Source: Halopseudomonas laoshanensis (GTDB taxonomy: Bacteria > Pseudomonadota > Gammaproteobacteria > Pseudomonadales > Pseudomonadaceae). From it: DNA of 64,000 nucleotides. Below are positions 51,601 to 59,490 of the stretch, in pieces. The first letter of the stretch is position 1. Each line of letters opens with the position of its first letter. The notes under the pieces were generated by a model. The model was not told the origin of the DNA and searched no databases. It saw only the letters and a program-made list of their open reading frames with translations. Both the position numbers and the translations under genes were made by a program. The DNA lies in NCBI RefSeq assembly GCF_008365385.1, contig NZ_QOVF01000001.1, positions 248,001 through 312,000 on the forward strand, given 5' to 3'.

Positions 51601-51647
51601 AGTGATTAGTAAGTTAGTTGATTAATAAGTCAGTGGATTGATAACCC
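51601..51647. repeat. Three tandem 15-16 bp repeats upstream of the AraC-type gene
   Basis: Imperfect direct repeats begin at 51601, 51616 and 51632 with the shared pattern AGTKGATTRRTAA. They lie about 50-95 nt upstream of the regulator start codon and may be its own operator, since AraC-type proteins bind direct repeats. Confidence 0.45.
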
Positions 51648-51695
51648 ACATTATAAATAACAGAGAGCAGCACTCGCTGACTGCCCGAGAGGTTT

Positions 51696-52733
51696 ATGTC
51701 TTATCCTGAACGCACTACCTCATCCAGCTGGGCTATGGCGATAGTCCAGGCGTTGGAGTTGGAAGGCCTGAGCGGTGCAGATCTGTTTGCGGATCTGGGG
51801 ATGGACTATTCGCTGCTATCCGACCCCGACGCGCGCATTCCCCAGGATCAGATGACACGTCTTTGGCAGCGGGCCGTGAGCCTTTCGGGCAATCCAGCAA
51901 TCGGTCTGGGTATGGGCAAGGTCATAAGGCCCGCGCACTTCAATGTGGTCGGTTTTTCTTTGTTGTCGAGCAAGACACTCAAGGACAGTCTGGCCCGGTT
52001 GGTACGTTACCAGCGAATCATCGGCGAAGCCTCGGATATGGCGCTGCTGCAAACGCCGGACAGCTATGTGCTGGAGTTGCAGATCCATGGCGACAGCTTG
52101 CCCGCGCCGACCCAGAGCCACGATGCTGCCCTGGCTTATTTACTGGCCTTCTTCCGCTGGATGACCGGAGATCGGATTACCCCGCAGCGCGTTGGCTTTG
52201 CCTACCCGGCACCGGCGGACTTGAGTGCATATGAGGCCTTGTTTGAATGTCCGTTGGCATTTTCCCGACCACGCTACAGTATTGAATTCTCCCGTCAGGT
52301 CATGGAAGCTCCTCTGGCCACTGGCAACGAGACGTTGGCGCAATTGCATGACCAGTTCGCCGGGGAATATCTGGCGCGTTTCGAGCAGACACGCGTCACC
52401 CATCAGGCTCGTCAGGTGCTTTGCCGGCTGCTGCCCCAAGGTGAGCCGAAACGGCAGGCGGTTGCCAGCGCCCTGCGAATGAGCACGCGAACGCTGCAAC
52501 GACGTTTGCAGGATGAAAATACCAGCTTCCAGCAATTGCTCGACGAAACGCGGCGGGAGCTGGCGATGCAGTTTTTGCGTCAGAAGCGCATGACGCTGCT
52601 GGAAATTGCCTATCTGCTCGGGTTTGCTGATCCAAGTAACTTCTTCCGGGCGTTCAAGCGTTGGTTTGGTATGCCGCCGGGGCAATATCGTGAGCAACTG
52701 CAGGAATCGCAATCGATGACGGAGGACAGCTGA
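51696..52733 (+). CDS. AraC-family transcriptional regulator (Arabinose_bd-like N-terminal domain)
   Basis: A 345-aa regulator. Residues about 15-205 form the Arabinose_bd-like/OruR-type sensor domain (GLGMGKVIRPAHFNVVGFSLLSSKTLKDSL). Residues 240-335 form the AraC DNA-binding domain with two helix-turn-helix units; the second has the family signature MTLLEIAYLLGFADPSNFFRAFKRWFGMPPGQYR. The start follows GAGAGG with rather short spacing. The stop overlaps the nitroreductase start as TGATG, so the two are co-translated and the regulator may control its partner. The inducer is unknown. Confidence 0.88.
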   Translation: MSYPERTTSSSWAMAIVQALELEGLSGADLFADLGMDYSLLSDPDARIPQDQMTRLWQRAVSLSGNPAIGLGMGKVIRPAHFNVVGFSLLSSKTLKDSLARLVRYQRIIGEASDMALLQTPDSYVLELQIHGDSLPAPTQSHDAALAYLLAFFRWMTGDRITPQRVGFAYPAPADLSAYEALFECPLAFSRPRYSIEFSRQVMEAPLATGNETLAQLHDQFAGEYLARFEQTRVTHQARQVLCRLLPQGEPKRQAVASALRMSTRTLQRRLQDENTSFQQLLDETRRELAMQFLRQKRMTLLEIAYLLGFADPSNFFRAFKRWFGMPPGQYREQLQESQSMTEDS

Positions 52734-53296
52734 TGGATGCTTTGGAAGCGTTGCACAGTCGCGTATCCGTTCCGCGGCTGGTTGCGCCCGCCCCCACTCA
52801 AGAGCAACAACAAGCGCTGTTCAACGCAGCATTGCGCGCCCCGGACCACGCATGGTTGAGGCCCTGGCGCTTTCTGGTGGTAGAGGGGGAGGGCTTGCAG
52901 GCGCTGGGTCGGGTTTACACCCAGGCGGCCCTGGCCGATACCCCCGATCTTGACCAGGAGGCGCTGGAACGGATTCAGGCGTTGCCACTGCGGGCGCCGA
53001 TGATCATCGTCGCAATCAGTTGTCACCAGATGCATGAAAAAGTCCCCAGCATTGAGCAGGACCTATCCTGTGCAGCGGCGGTCAGCAATATGCTGGTAGC
53101 GGCGCATGCCATGGGTATCGGCGCCGTGTGGCGCACTGGCTGGTTGGCTTACCACAAGACAGTGCGCGAAGGGCTGGGTTTGACCGAGCAGGAGCGTTTG
53201 ATCGCGTTTCTGTATCTGGGTCAGCCGGCGGGCGCTCTCAAAGCCGTTCCCGAGTTGACGCCCGGCGACTTCTTTCAGGTTTGGCCGGGTAACTGA
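52733..53296 (+). CDS. YdjA-type nitroreductase family protein
   Basis: A 187-aa FMN-dependent oxidoreductase of the minimal YdjA group. It starts MDALEALHSRVSVPRLVAPAPT and carries ALRAPDHAWLRPWRFLVVEGEG, the FMN phosphate-binding segment, and later LSCAAAVSNMLVAAHAMGIGAVWRTGWLA, the core helix. The natural substrate is not known; relatives reduce nitro compounds or tellurite/chromate in vitro. It is translationally coupled to the AraC-type gene. Its 3' end overlaps the convergent cpxA-like gene by 22 nt. Confidence 0.88.
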   Translation: MDALEALHSRVSVPRLVAPAPTQEQQQALFNAALRAPDHAWLRPWRFLVVEGEGLQALGRVYTQAALADTPDLDQEALERIQALPLRAPMIIVAISCHQMHEKVPSIEQDLSCAAAVSNMLVAAHAMGIGAVWRTGWLAYHKTVREGLGLTEQERLIAFLYLGQPAGALKAVPELTPGDFFQVWPGN

Positions 53297-54594
53297 ATCA
53301 ACGCTTTCAGTCCGCCCATGGTGCTGAGGCTGAAGGTCAAGCTGCCGCCATGCATGGCTATCGCGCGCCTGGCGATGGCCAACCCCAATCCATGACCGCT
53401 AGCGCCAGTCTGCCCCGGCAGGCGCAGGAACGGCTCGCCAAGACGCGGAAGCCACTGGTCATCCACGCCAGGCCCCTGGTCCTCGACGCTGATCTGGCAC
53501 TGGCCGCGGCTGGTGGCCAGGCTGACCCGTATAACCCCGTGGGCTGGGGAAAAGCGCAGGGCGTTGCGCAGCAGGTTGTCCAGAGCGCTGCGCAATTGTT
53601 CTGGCCAGCCTTCGAGGGTTATCAGAGTGCTGCCAACCAACTCGAACTCTTGCGTATCCGCGACGAACTGGTTGTCCTCGATCACCTCTGCAACCAGGGT
53701 ATCCAATGCAAACTGGCACGGCGGATGGTCCTGAATATCCTGGCGACTCAGTGTCAGAATGTCTTCAATCAGCAGATCAAGACGGGTGCATTCCCGGTCC
53801 AGGCGGGACCAAAGCGGGTCTTCGGTAGCCGCCCCTTGCTTGCTGCCCAGTGCCAGGCCCACGCGCAAGCGTGCCAGTGGTGATCGCAGTTCGTGAGAGA
53901 TGTCGCGCATCAGCTGGCGTTGGCTATCAAGCAGGTCTTGCACGCGCTGCGCCATATGGCTGAAATGCCGGGAGAGATCTCCAATTTCGTCGCTTCGCCG
54001 ACCTATACGCTCGAGTTTTTCGGCCTCAAAACGGCCCTTGGCCAGGGACTGCGAGGCCAGGCCGAGCTGGCGTAAAGGGCCAGTCAGGTAGCGGCTCAAC
54101 AGCAAACTGATGATGCCCAGTAAGGCCATGGCCAGGAATATGTTGAGGATCAACGCTACGGGCGTGCGTCGCCAGTTGAACAGTTCATCCCGGGGTACAA
54201 AGAGACTCAGATGGTAATCGCCCTGGGCGCTCAGCCAGTCAAGCTGGAACAGGCGGCCATGCCAGATTTCTCTGGATTCGACATTCGGGGGCGTGCTTTG
54301 CTGAAAAATGGGTCTGCGTGGCAGGGTGCCAGGTAACAGGCTCTGGCCTTCGGTATCAAAGAGCTGTGCGCGCAAGCGATACTCGTCGCGCTGGGCATCC
54401 AGCCACCGTTGGGCAGCAGACGGCCCATCGGTTTCATAACGGGTAACCAGCTCTTCGGCGAAATCCTTGAGCTGGGGGTGGAATTGCAGCAGGAGCCAGT
54501 CCTGCTGCAATGCCCGGCTAACCAGAAAGCCCGAGCCGCCCACCATCAGCGTGGCGAGCCAGAGTATGGCAAAGACTTTCCAGAATAGCCGCAT
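53275..54594 (-). CDS. cpxA: Sensor histidine kinase CpxA-like
   Basis: A 439-aa inner-membrane kinase. Transmembrane segments at about 6-28 and 145-167 flank a periplasmic domain of about 115 residues. A HAMP domain follows (RYLTGPLRQLGLASQSLAKG), then HisKA with the phospho-acceptor His in RDISHELRSPLARLRVG (about 240), and HATPase_c with N-box LDNLLRNALRFSP, G1 VEDQGPGVDD and G2 GHGLGLAIARRA. All boxes are intact. It is the distal gene of a cpxR / spy-like / cpxA cluster matching the P. aeruginosa PA3204-3206 order as I recall it. It starts 5 nt after the spy-like stop. Confidence 0.88.
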   Translation of the reverse strand: MRLFWKVFAILWLATLMVGGSGFLVSRALQQDWLLLQFHPQLKDFAEELVTRYETDGPSAAQRWLDAQRDEYRLRAQLFDTEGQSLLPGTLPRRPIFQQSTPPNVESREIWHGRLFQLDWLSAQGDYHLSLFVPRDELFNWRRTPVALILNIFLAMALLGIISLLLSRYLTGPLRQLGLASQSLAKGRFEAEKLERIGRRSDEIGDLSRHFSHMAQRVQDLLDSQRQLMRDISHELRSPLARLRVGLALGSKQGAATEDPLWSRLDRECTRLDLLIEDILTLSRQDIQDHPPCQFALDTLVAEVIEDNQFVADTQEFELVGSTLITLEGWPEQLRSALDNLLRNALRFSPAHGVIRVSLATSRGQCQISVEDQGPGVDDQWLPRLGEPFLRLPGQTGASGHGLGLAIARRAIAMHGGSLTFSLSTMGGLKALIQLPGQT

Positions 54595-54599
54595 GGCGA

Positions 54600-54953
54600 T
54601 TAGTTACTGTCTTTATCGTCATGGGCGTGGTTTTTCTTGCCTTCTTCCCAGTGCTTTTTCATCTTTTCACGCTTTTCTTCACGCATCTCCGCCATTTTGG
54701 CTTGTTGCTCCTGGGTCAGAATCGCATTCACTTCGGCTTGGTGTGTTTCACGCAGGGCGCGCTGTTGCTCTCTGTGCTTCTCATGCAGGCCTTTCAGTTG
54801 ACCTTGCTGTTCGCTGCTCAGTTCGAGTTTCTCGGTCATGTACTGCATGTGCTTCTCATAACGGTCGCCACTCTTGCCGTGCGAGTCGGCCAGCAGTGCG
54901 CCAGAGAAGCCGGTGGCAAGTACCATCACGGTAGCGAGTAGGGTCTTTTTCAT
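54600..54953 (-). CDS. Spy/CpxP-family periplasmic chaperone-like protein
   Basis: A 117-aa exported protein from ATG 54953 (AGGAGT upstream). The signal peptide (KKTLLATVMVLATGFSGALLA) is followed by an entirely helical, highly charged domain with two LTxxQ-like motifs (LELSSEQQGQ and ILTQEQQAKM), the hallmark of Spy/CpxP. CpxP-type proteins hold the sensor CpxA off and act as periplasmic chaperones. The acidic/His-rich tail (HAHDDKD) might bind metal. Placement between the response regulator and kinase, with TTTAC boxes in front, suggests a built-in feedback loop. Confidence 0.85.
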   Translation of the reverse strand: MKKTLLATVMVLATGFSGALLADSHGKSGDRYEKHMQYMTEKLELSSEQQGQLKGLHEKHREQQRALRETHQAEVNAILTQEQQAKMAEMREEKREKMKKHWEEGKKNHAHDDKDSN

Positions 54954-55022
54954 GGGTAACTCCTGTTGGTTCATGGCAGGCCTGAGTGTCAGGCCGTTGA
55001 TGAAGAGTCTAGGGCTTGTCAC

Positions 55023-55059
55023 GTAAATTGGGGCTGGTACTGGGTAAAGGCTGTGTAAA
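55023..55059 (-). promoter_or_regulatory. CpxR-type direct-repeat operator upstream of the spy-like gene
   Basis: GTAAA occurs at 55023-55027, 55044-55048 and 55055-55059 (TTTAC on the coding strand). The last two are separated by 6 nt (11-bp period) and the first is 21 bp away, so all lie on one helix face. The E. coli CpxR box is GTAAA-N5-GTAAA. Position is 70-106 bp upstream of the spy-like ATG, between it and cpxR. Confidence 0.55.
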
Positions 55060-55101
55060 GGTGGCGGGGCTGTGTGTTTCAGCTAAGCCGCGGTTGATGG
55101 C

Positions 55102-55791
55102 TCAGCTGCTGTACAGGTAGCCCCGGCCCCTCAGCGCCTGAATCCGGCTGCGACCATCAGGATGTGGACCCAACTTGCGTCGCAGGTTGCTCAAGTGCAT
55201 GTCGAGACTTCGATCATAGGGCCCCAGCGCCTTGCCGAGCGCCTGACGGGAGAGGCTTTGGCGCTCTACCAATTGGCCCGGTTTTTCCAGCAAGGCGCGA
55301 AGGATCAAGGCTTCACTTTGGGTCAACGCCAGCAGCGTCTCATCTTGCCAGGCCATCAAGCTATCCATATCCAGACGAATATCGCCTACCTGCAGGCTAT
55401 TGCCAGTCGATTGCCCCTGGCTGCGGCGCAGCAGAGCGCGAAGCCGGGCCACCAGCTCGCGCGGATCGCAGGGTTTGGGCAGGTAGTCGTCGGCGCCCAA
55501 TTCGAGACCGAGGATGCGGTCGATTGGCTCGCCCCGGGCACTGAGCATCAATAGCGGCGTGTTGCAGCTCTGGCGTAAATTGCGCAGCACATCCAGACCA
55601 TTCATGCCCGGCAGCATGACATCCAGAATGATGACCTGAAACTGGCCGCCAATAGCCGCTTCCAGCCCGCTGGTGCCGTCATGGGCGCAGGTCAGCGCAA
55701 AGCCTTCAGCGGCCAGCCAGTCAACCAGCAACGCGCACAGCTCCTGGTCATCATCAATTATCAGGATCGCGTTGTCAGTCAATTGAGCCAC
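55102..55791 (-). CDS. cpxR: OmpR-family response regulator CpxR-like
   Basis: A 229-aa two-domain regulator. The receiver has the acidic pair in LIIDDDQELC, the phospho-acceptor Asp in VIILDVMLPGMNG (around residue 55), and the Lys in DDYLPKPCDP. The C-terminal winged helix (about 130-228) has RSLDMHLSNLRRKLGP and RIQALRGRGYLYSS. The start is GTG 55791 or TTG 55782; the latter overlaps the preceding stop as TTGA and gives MTDNAILIIDDD. In P. aeruginosa CpxR activates mexAB-oprM and envelope genes; the same is likely here but not shown by this window. Confidence 0.88.
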   Translation of the reverse strand: MAQLTDNAILIIDDDQELCALLVDWLAAEGFALTCAHDGTSGLEAAIGGQFQVIILDVMLPGMNGLDVLRNLRQSCNTPLLMLSARGEPIDRILGLELGADDYLPKPCDPRELVARLRALLRRSQGQSTGNSLQVGDIRLDMDSLMAWQDETLLALTQSEALILRALLEKPGQLVERQSLSRQALGKALGPYDRSLDMHLSNLRRKLGPHPDGRSRIQALRGRGYLYSS

Positions 55792-56183
55792 TCGTTACGT
55801 TTGCCGCGGCGGCCCATATTAGCCAGCAGGAAGCCGATGACCAGACTCGCCAGCACAGTCGCTCCCCCTATCATGAACCACTCCTGGCGCTGCGCTTCCA
55901 GTAGCGCGTCGGCTTGCATGTCGGTTTGTGCGCGCGCATCAAGCAGTTCGCGATTCTGCTCTTGCAGGCGTTCCAGCAACTCGGCATCCGTGCCCGTTTC
56001 CAGCTGTTCAGCCAACCGCTGACGTTCTGCCTCCACCTGCGCCAGCTGTGCTTGCAGCGTGCCAATATCCGTACTGACATCCTCGGGCTCTGGCACTGAC
56101 GTGGTCGGAGGTTCTTGTGCCAGGCTCAGACTGGGTGAGCTGAGGCACCCCAGTAGCAATAGAGCTAGTATGGGTCTGGACAT
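55779..56183 (-). CDS. Coiled-coil, C-terminally anchored membrane protein
   Basis: A 134-aa protein without a named family that I can assign. From ATG 56183 (AAGGAG upstream) it has a signal peptide (PILALLLLGCLSSPSLSLA), then a long Gln/Glu/Leu-rich coiled coil (about 40-100), and a C-terminal membrane helix (FMIGGATVLASLVIGFLLANM) ending in a basic GRRGKRNEW tail. This resembles TIGR04211/YgiM proteins without their SH3 domain. The coiled coil would be periplasmic. Its 3' end overlaps the cpxR-like start by 13 nt, so it belongs to the envelope-stress cluster. Confidence 0.72.
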   Translation of the reverse strand: MSRPILALLLLGCLSSPSLSLAQEPPTTSVPEPEDVSTDIGTLQAQLAQVEAERQRLAEQLETGTDAELLERLQEQNRELLDARAQTDMQADALLEAQRQEWFMIGGATVLASLVIGFLLANMGRRGKRNEWLN

Positions 56184-56197
56184 CCCGTGCTCCTTGT

Positions 56198-56500
56198 TTA
56201 AGCTGGAAAAACGCGCTTGAACGGCTTGACCAGCACTTGGGCATAGACGCCTGCCGCGACATAGGGGTCGGCATCTGCCCACGCCTGCGCTTCGGTTTGG
56301 GAGGCAAATTCGGCCACGATCAGGCTACCAGTAAAGCCCGCGGCGCCCGGGTCAGGCGATTCAATGGCGGGGTGAGGGCCGGCCAGGACCAGCCTGCCCG
56401 CGTTTTGCAGAGCCTGCAGTCGTTCAATGTGCGCCGGGCGTGCAGTGATGCGCGCCTGCAGTGAGTCGGGTGCATCGGTGGCCATGATTGCAAATAGCAT
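56198..56500 (-). CDS. yciI: YciI-family protein
   Basis: A 100-aa dimeric ferredoxin-fold protein with the YciI pattern: [29 protein letters not shown], with the conserved catalytic-type His of RPAHIERL, then [10 protein letters not shown] and [20 protein letters not shown]. Distant relatives such as chlorodienelactone dehydrochlorinase use this His, but the physiological role of YciI is not known. It is 14 nt upstream of the coiled-coil gene and is the first gene of the reverse cluster leading into cpxR. Confidence 0.88.
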   Translation of the reverse strand: MLFAIMATDAPDSLQARITARPAHIERLQALQNAGRLVLAGPHPAIESPDPGAAGFTGSLIVAEFASQTEAQAWADADPYVAAGVYAQVLVKPFKRVFPA

Positions 56501-56650
56501 GTTGAGTCCTTGATCCGTTTCAAAGTGTTTGTAATAACAGTAAGTTATGCCATTGCACTAGGTGTTGTCAGCGTCGGGGCGGCATAATAGTGAAAATTCT
56601 TTTTGCTCGGGCACTGTTCCGATGCCACTGCCACGTTACACGGAGACCTT

Positions 56651-57505
56651 TTGATAGCTGATCTGCACATGCACAGCACCGCCTCGGACGGCTCGCTTGA
56701 TCCGCAGGAGCTGATGCAGCGCGCGTCTGTTGCCGGTGTCGATTTGATTGCGCTGACCGACCATGATTGCCTGGACGGATTAGCCTTGGCCGAGCAAACC
56801 GCGCGGCAGCTGGGCATGCGCTGGATTAGCGGCGTGGAGTTGTCGGCGCAGTGGCAGGGGCACACAATTCACGTCCTGGGCTACGGTTTTGATCCGGCTT
56901 CGGCGGAATTTGTCAGCGCTATGCAGGCGGTCAAAGCCGGGCGCTGGCAGCGTGCCGAGCAGATCGACAAACGTCTGGAGGGGAAAAAGATGCCTGGCGC
57001 ACTGGCCGGGGCGATGGCGGTGCAAAAGGCTGCCGGCAGTGCGGCAGAGAGTCCGCCAGCGCGCCCGCACTTTGCCGACTGGATGGTTGCCGAAGGTTAC
57101 GTGCGCGATCGCGCAGAGGCGTTTCGAAAATGGCTTGGCTCGGGCAAGCTCGGTGATATCAAGCAGCATTGGCCAGAGCTGCCAGAGGCGGTCGAACAGA
57201 TACGTTCGGCAGGCGGCATGGCGGTGATGGCGCATCCCTGGCACTACGGCTTTACCCGCGCCCGGATGCGCCGTCTGTTGAAGGATTTTGCCCAGGCCGG
57301 TGGGCGCGGTATGGAAGTGGTCAACGGCCAGCAGCCGGTAGAGCAGGTGGCGTACCTGGGCAAGGTCAGCCAGGAAATGGGCTTTCTCGCCAGTTGTGGC
57401 AGTGATTTTCATCATCCTGACTCGCCGTGGATGGCGCTGGGGAAAATGACCGCGTTACCCGCCGATTGCGCTCCGGTCTGGAATGACCCGCTGTTTAATC
57501 GCTAG
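56651..57505 (+). CDS. rnm: PHP-domain ribonuclease/phosphoesterase (RNase AM, YciV)
   Basis: A 284-aa PHP-fold enzyme; the E. coli orthologue is a 5'-3' ribonuclease that trims 5' ends of rRNA and degrades 3'-phosphoadenosine 5'-phosphate. Metal motifs present are ADLHMHSTASDG (HxH), LTDHDCLDGL, SGVELSAQ, then MAHPWHYG and SCGSDFHHPDSPW. The chosen start is TTG 56651, with GGAG 5 nt upstream, giving MIADLHMHS; an open frame to 56603 lacks a good ribosome site. It heads a forward run including yciO and trpS, the common order in gammaproteobacteria. Confidence 0.9.
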   Translation: MIADLHMHSTASDGSLDPQELMQRASVAGVDLIALTDHDCLDGLALAEQTARQLGMRWISGVELSAQWQGHTIHVLGYGFDPASAEFVSAMQAVKAGRWQRAEQIDKRLEGKKMPGALAGAMAVQKAAGSAAESPPARPHFADWMVAEGYVRDRAEAFRKWLGSGKLGDIKQHWPELPEAVEQIRSAGGMAVMAHPWHYGFTRARMRRLLKDFAQAGGRGMEVVNGQQPVEQVAYLGKVSQEMGFLASCGSDFHHPDSPWMALGKMTALPADCAPVWNDPLFNR

Positions 57506-57535
57506 AATGCAGCCACCAAAACAAGAGAGTTCAGT

Positions 57536-58174
57536 GTGAGCCAATATTTTCATATCCACCCGGAAAACCCTCAGGCGCGTCTGATCCGCCAGGCCGTCGA
57601 GATCATCCGCCAGGGTGGGGTGATCGCCTATCCGACTGATTCCGCCTACGCACTGGGCTGTCACTTGGGCGACAAGGATGCGTTGGAGCGTATTCGCCGG
57701 CTGCGTCAACTGGATGACAAGCACAACTTCACTTTGATCTGTCGAGACCTGTCGGAGCTGGGTGTATACGCCAAGGTCGATAACCCGACCTTCCGCCTGC
57801 TGAAAGCCAATACGCCTGGCCCTTACACTTTTATTCTGCACGCCACCGGTGAAGTGCCGCGCAGATTGCTGCATCCCAAGCGCCGCACCATAGGCATACG
57901 CATTCCTCAGCACCAGATCACGCTGGCGCTGCTTGAGGCGCTCGGCGAGCCGTTGATGAGCGTGACTCTGATGATGCCTGAGGACAATTTGCCTCTCACC
58001 GATCCGGAGATGATCCGTGATCGCATCGGCAAACAGCTGGATCTGATCATCGATGGCGGTGCCTGCAATGTCGAGCCGACTACCGTTGTCAGCCTGCTTG
58101 AACAGCAGCCTGAAGTGCAGCGCGTAGGCCTGGGTGATCCGGCGCCTTTTGGCGGCGCTCCCGGCACAGACTGA
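57536..58174 (+). CDS. yciO: L-threonylcarbamoyladenylate synthase-type protein (YciO/Sua5/YrdC family)
   Basis: A 212-aa YrdC-fold protein. The start is GTG 57536 with AAGAGAG upstream. Characteristic stretches are GGVIAYPTDSAYALGCHLGDKDALERI, KHNFTLICRDLSELG, NTPGPYTFILHAT, and KRRTIGIRIPQHQ, the Lys/Arg binding residues for threonylcarbamoyl-AMP. Full-length YciO members are related to TsaC/Sua5 that make the t6A precursor, although YciO activity is debated. It lies 30 nt after rnm. Confidence 0.9.
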   Translation: MSQYFHIHPENPQARLIRQAVEIIRQGGVIAYPTDSAYALGCHLGDKDALERIRRLRQLDDKHNFTLICRDLSELGVYAKVDNPTFRLLKANTPGPYTFILHATGEVPRRLLHPKRRTIGIRIPQHQITLALLEALGEPLMSVTLMMPEDNLPLTDPEMIRDRIGKQLDLIIDGGACNVEPTTVVSLLEQQPEVQRVGLGDPAPFGGAPGTD

Positions 58175-58204
58175 TCGGGCAGGAGTCTTTGCCCAAAGCA
58201 TGCG

Positions 58205-58210
58205 TATAAT
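58205..58210 (+). promoter_or_regulatory. Candidate -10 element of trpS
   Basis: A perfect TATAAT lies 46 nt before the trpS start. No convincing -35 was seen 16-18 bp upstream, so activity is uncertain. Confidence 0.4.
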
Positions 58211-58255
58211 GCGCCCATTCATTTCCCTATTACCTAGTAAATTCAGGAGTCCCCT

Positions 58256-59473
58256 TTGAGTTCCGTCGATTCACAGCGTCGCGTATTGTCAGGCATGCGT
58301 CCCACAGGGCGTTTGCACCTGGGGCATTACCACGGGGTGCTGAAGAACTGGGTCAAGTTGCAGCACGAATACGAGTGCTTTTTCTTCGCCGCAGACTGGC
58401 ATGCACTGACGACCCATTACGAGACGCCGGAAAATATCGAGCAGAACGTTTGGGACATGCTGATCGACTGGCTCGCCGCCGGCGTCAGCAGCGGCTCTTC
58501 AACGCTGTTTATCCAGTCCCAAGTGCCCGAGCATGCCGAGCTGCACCTGCTGCTGTCGATGGTCACGCCGGTCAGCTGGCTGGAGCGCGTGCCGACCTAC
58601 AAGGATCAGCAGGAAAAGCTGCGTGATCTGGACCTGGCGACTTACGGCTTCTTGGGCTATCCGTTGCTGCAAAGTGCGGACATCCTGATGTATCGCGCCG
58701 GTCTGGTGCCTGTGGGTGCCGACCAGGTGGCTCACGTGGAGATTACCCGCGAAGTGGCCCGCCGCTTCAATCACCTGTACGGCAAGGAGGCGGGCTTCGA
58801 GGAGCGTGCCGAAGCGGCTGTGCACAAGATGGGCAAGAAAGCCGCCAAGCTTTACAGCAAACTGCGCAAGGCCTATCAGGAGCAGGGCGACAGTGAAGCG
58901 CTGGATACCGCTCGCGCGCTGCTGAAGGAACAGCAGAACATCACGCTCGGGGACAAGGAGCGGCTGTTCGGTTATCTGGAGGGCGGTGGCAAGGTTATCC
59001 TGCCCGAGCCGCAAGCGCTGCTGACCCCGGATTCGAAGATGCCGGGTCTTGACGGGCAGAAGATGTCCAAGTCGTACGGCAATACCATCACCCTGCGCGA
59101 TACCACCGAGCAGATCGACGAGAAGATCCGTCGTATGCCCACCGATCCCGCGCGCGTGCGTCGAACCGATCCGGGCGAACCGGCCAAGTGCCCGGTCTAT
59201 CAACTGCACAAGGTTTATACCGACCAGGCCACCCATGAATGGGTGCAGCAGGGTTGCCGTAGCGCCGGCATTGGTTGCCTGGAGTGCAAGCAGCCAATTA
59301 TCGAGGCAGTGACCGCTGAACTGGCGCCGATTCAGGAGCGCGCTGCTGATTTTGAAAGCAATCCGGATGCGGTGCGCCTGATTCTCAATGAAGGTACCGA
59401 GCGCGCCCGCGAAGCTGCGCGCGATACCCTGATCGAAGTCCGCCAGGCCATGGGCCTGCAGTACCGCCAATAA
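58256..59473 (+). CDS. trpS: Tryptophan-tRNA ligase
   Basis: Class Ic aminoacyl-tRNA synthetase that charges tRNA-Trp. The protein is 405 aa, with HLGHYHG (HIGH motif, residues 21-27), TYGFLGYPLLQSADILMYRAGLVPVGADQVAHVE for tryptophan/ATP binding, and GQKMSKSYGN (KMSKS, about residue 265). It has the longer middle and C-terminal parts typical of the pseudomonad-type enzyme rather than the 334-aa E. coli form. Translation starts at TTG 58256, with AGGAG 6 nt upstream. scpA follows 17 nt later. Confidence 0.95.
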   Translation: MSSVDSQRRVLSGMRPTGRLHLGHYHGVLKNWVKLQHEYECFFFAADWHALTTHYETPENIEQNVWDMLIDWLAAGVSSGSSTLFIQSQVPEHAELHLLLSMVTPVSWLERVPTYKDQQEKLRDLDLATYGFLGYPLLQSADILMYRAGLVPVGADQVAHVEITREVARRFNHLYGKEAGFEERAEAAVHKMGKKAAKLYSKLRKAYQEQGDSEALDTARALLKEQQNITLGDKERLFGYLEGGGKVILPEPQALLTPDSKMPGLDGQKMSKSYGNTITLRDTTEQIDEKIRRMPTDPARVRRTDPGEPAKCPVYQLHKVYTDQATHEWVQQGCRSAGIGCLECKQPIIEAVTAELAPIQERAADFESNPDAVRLILNEGTERAREAARDTLIEVRQAMGLQYRQ

Positions 59474-59490
59474 CCCATGGGCAGCCGCGC

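Noticed and set aside
51545-51625. Short 26-codon frame upstream of the AraC-type gene
   Set aside because: No suitable ribosome site, polar unremarkable peptide, and its end coincides with the tandem repeats; composition gives no support.
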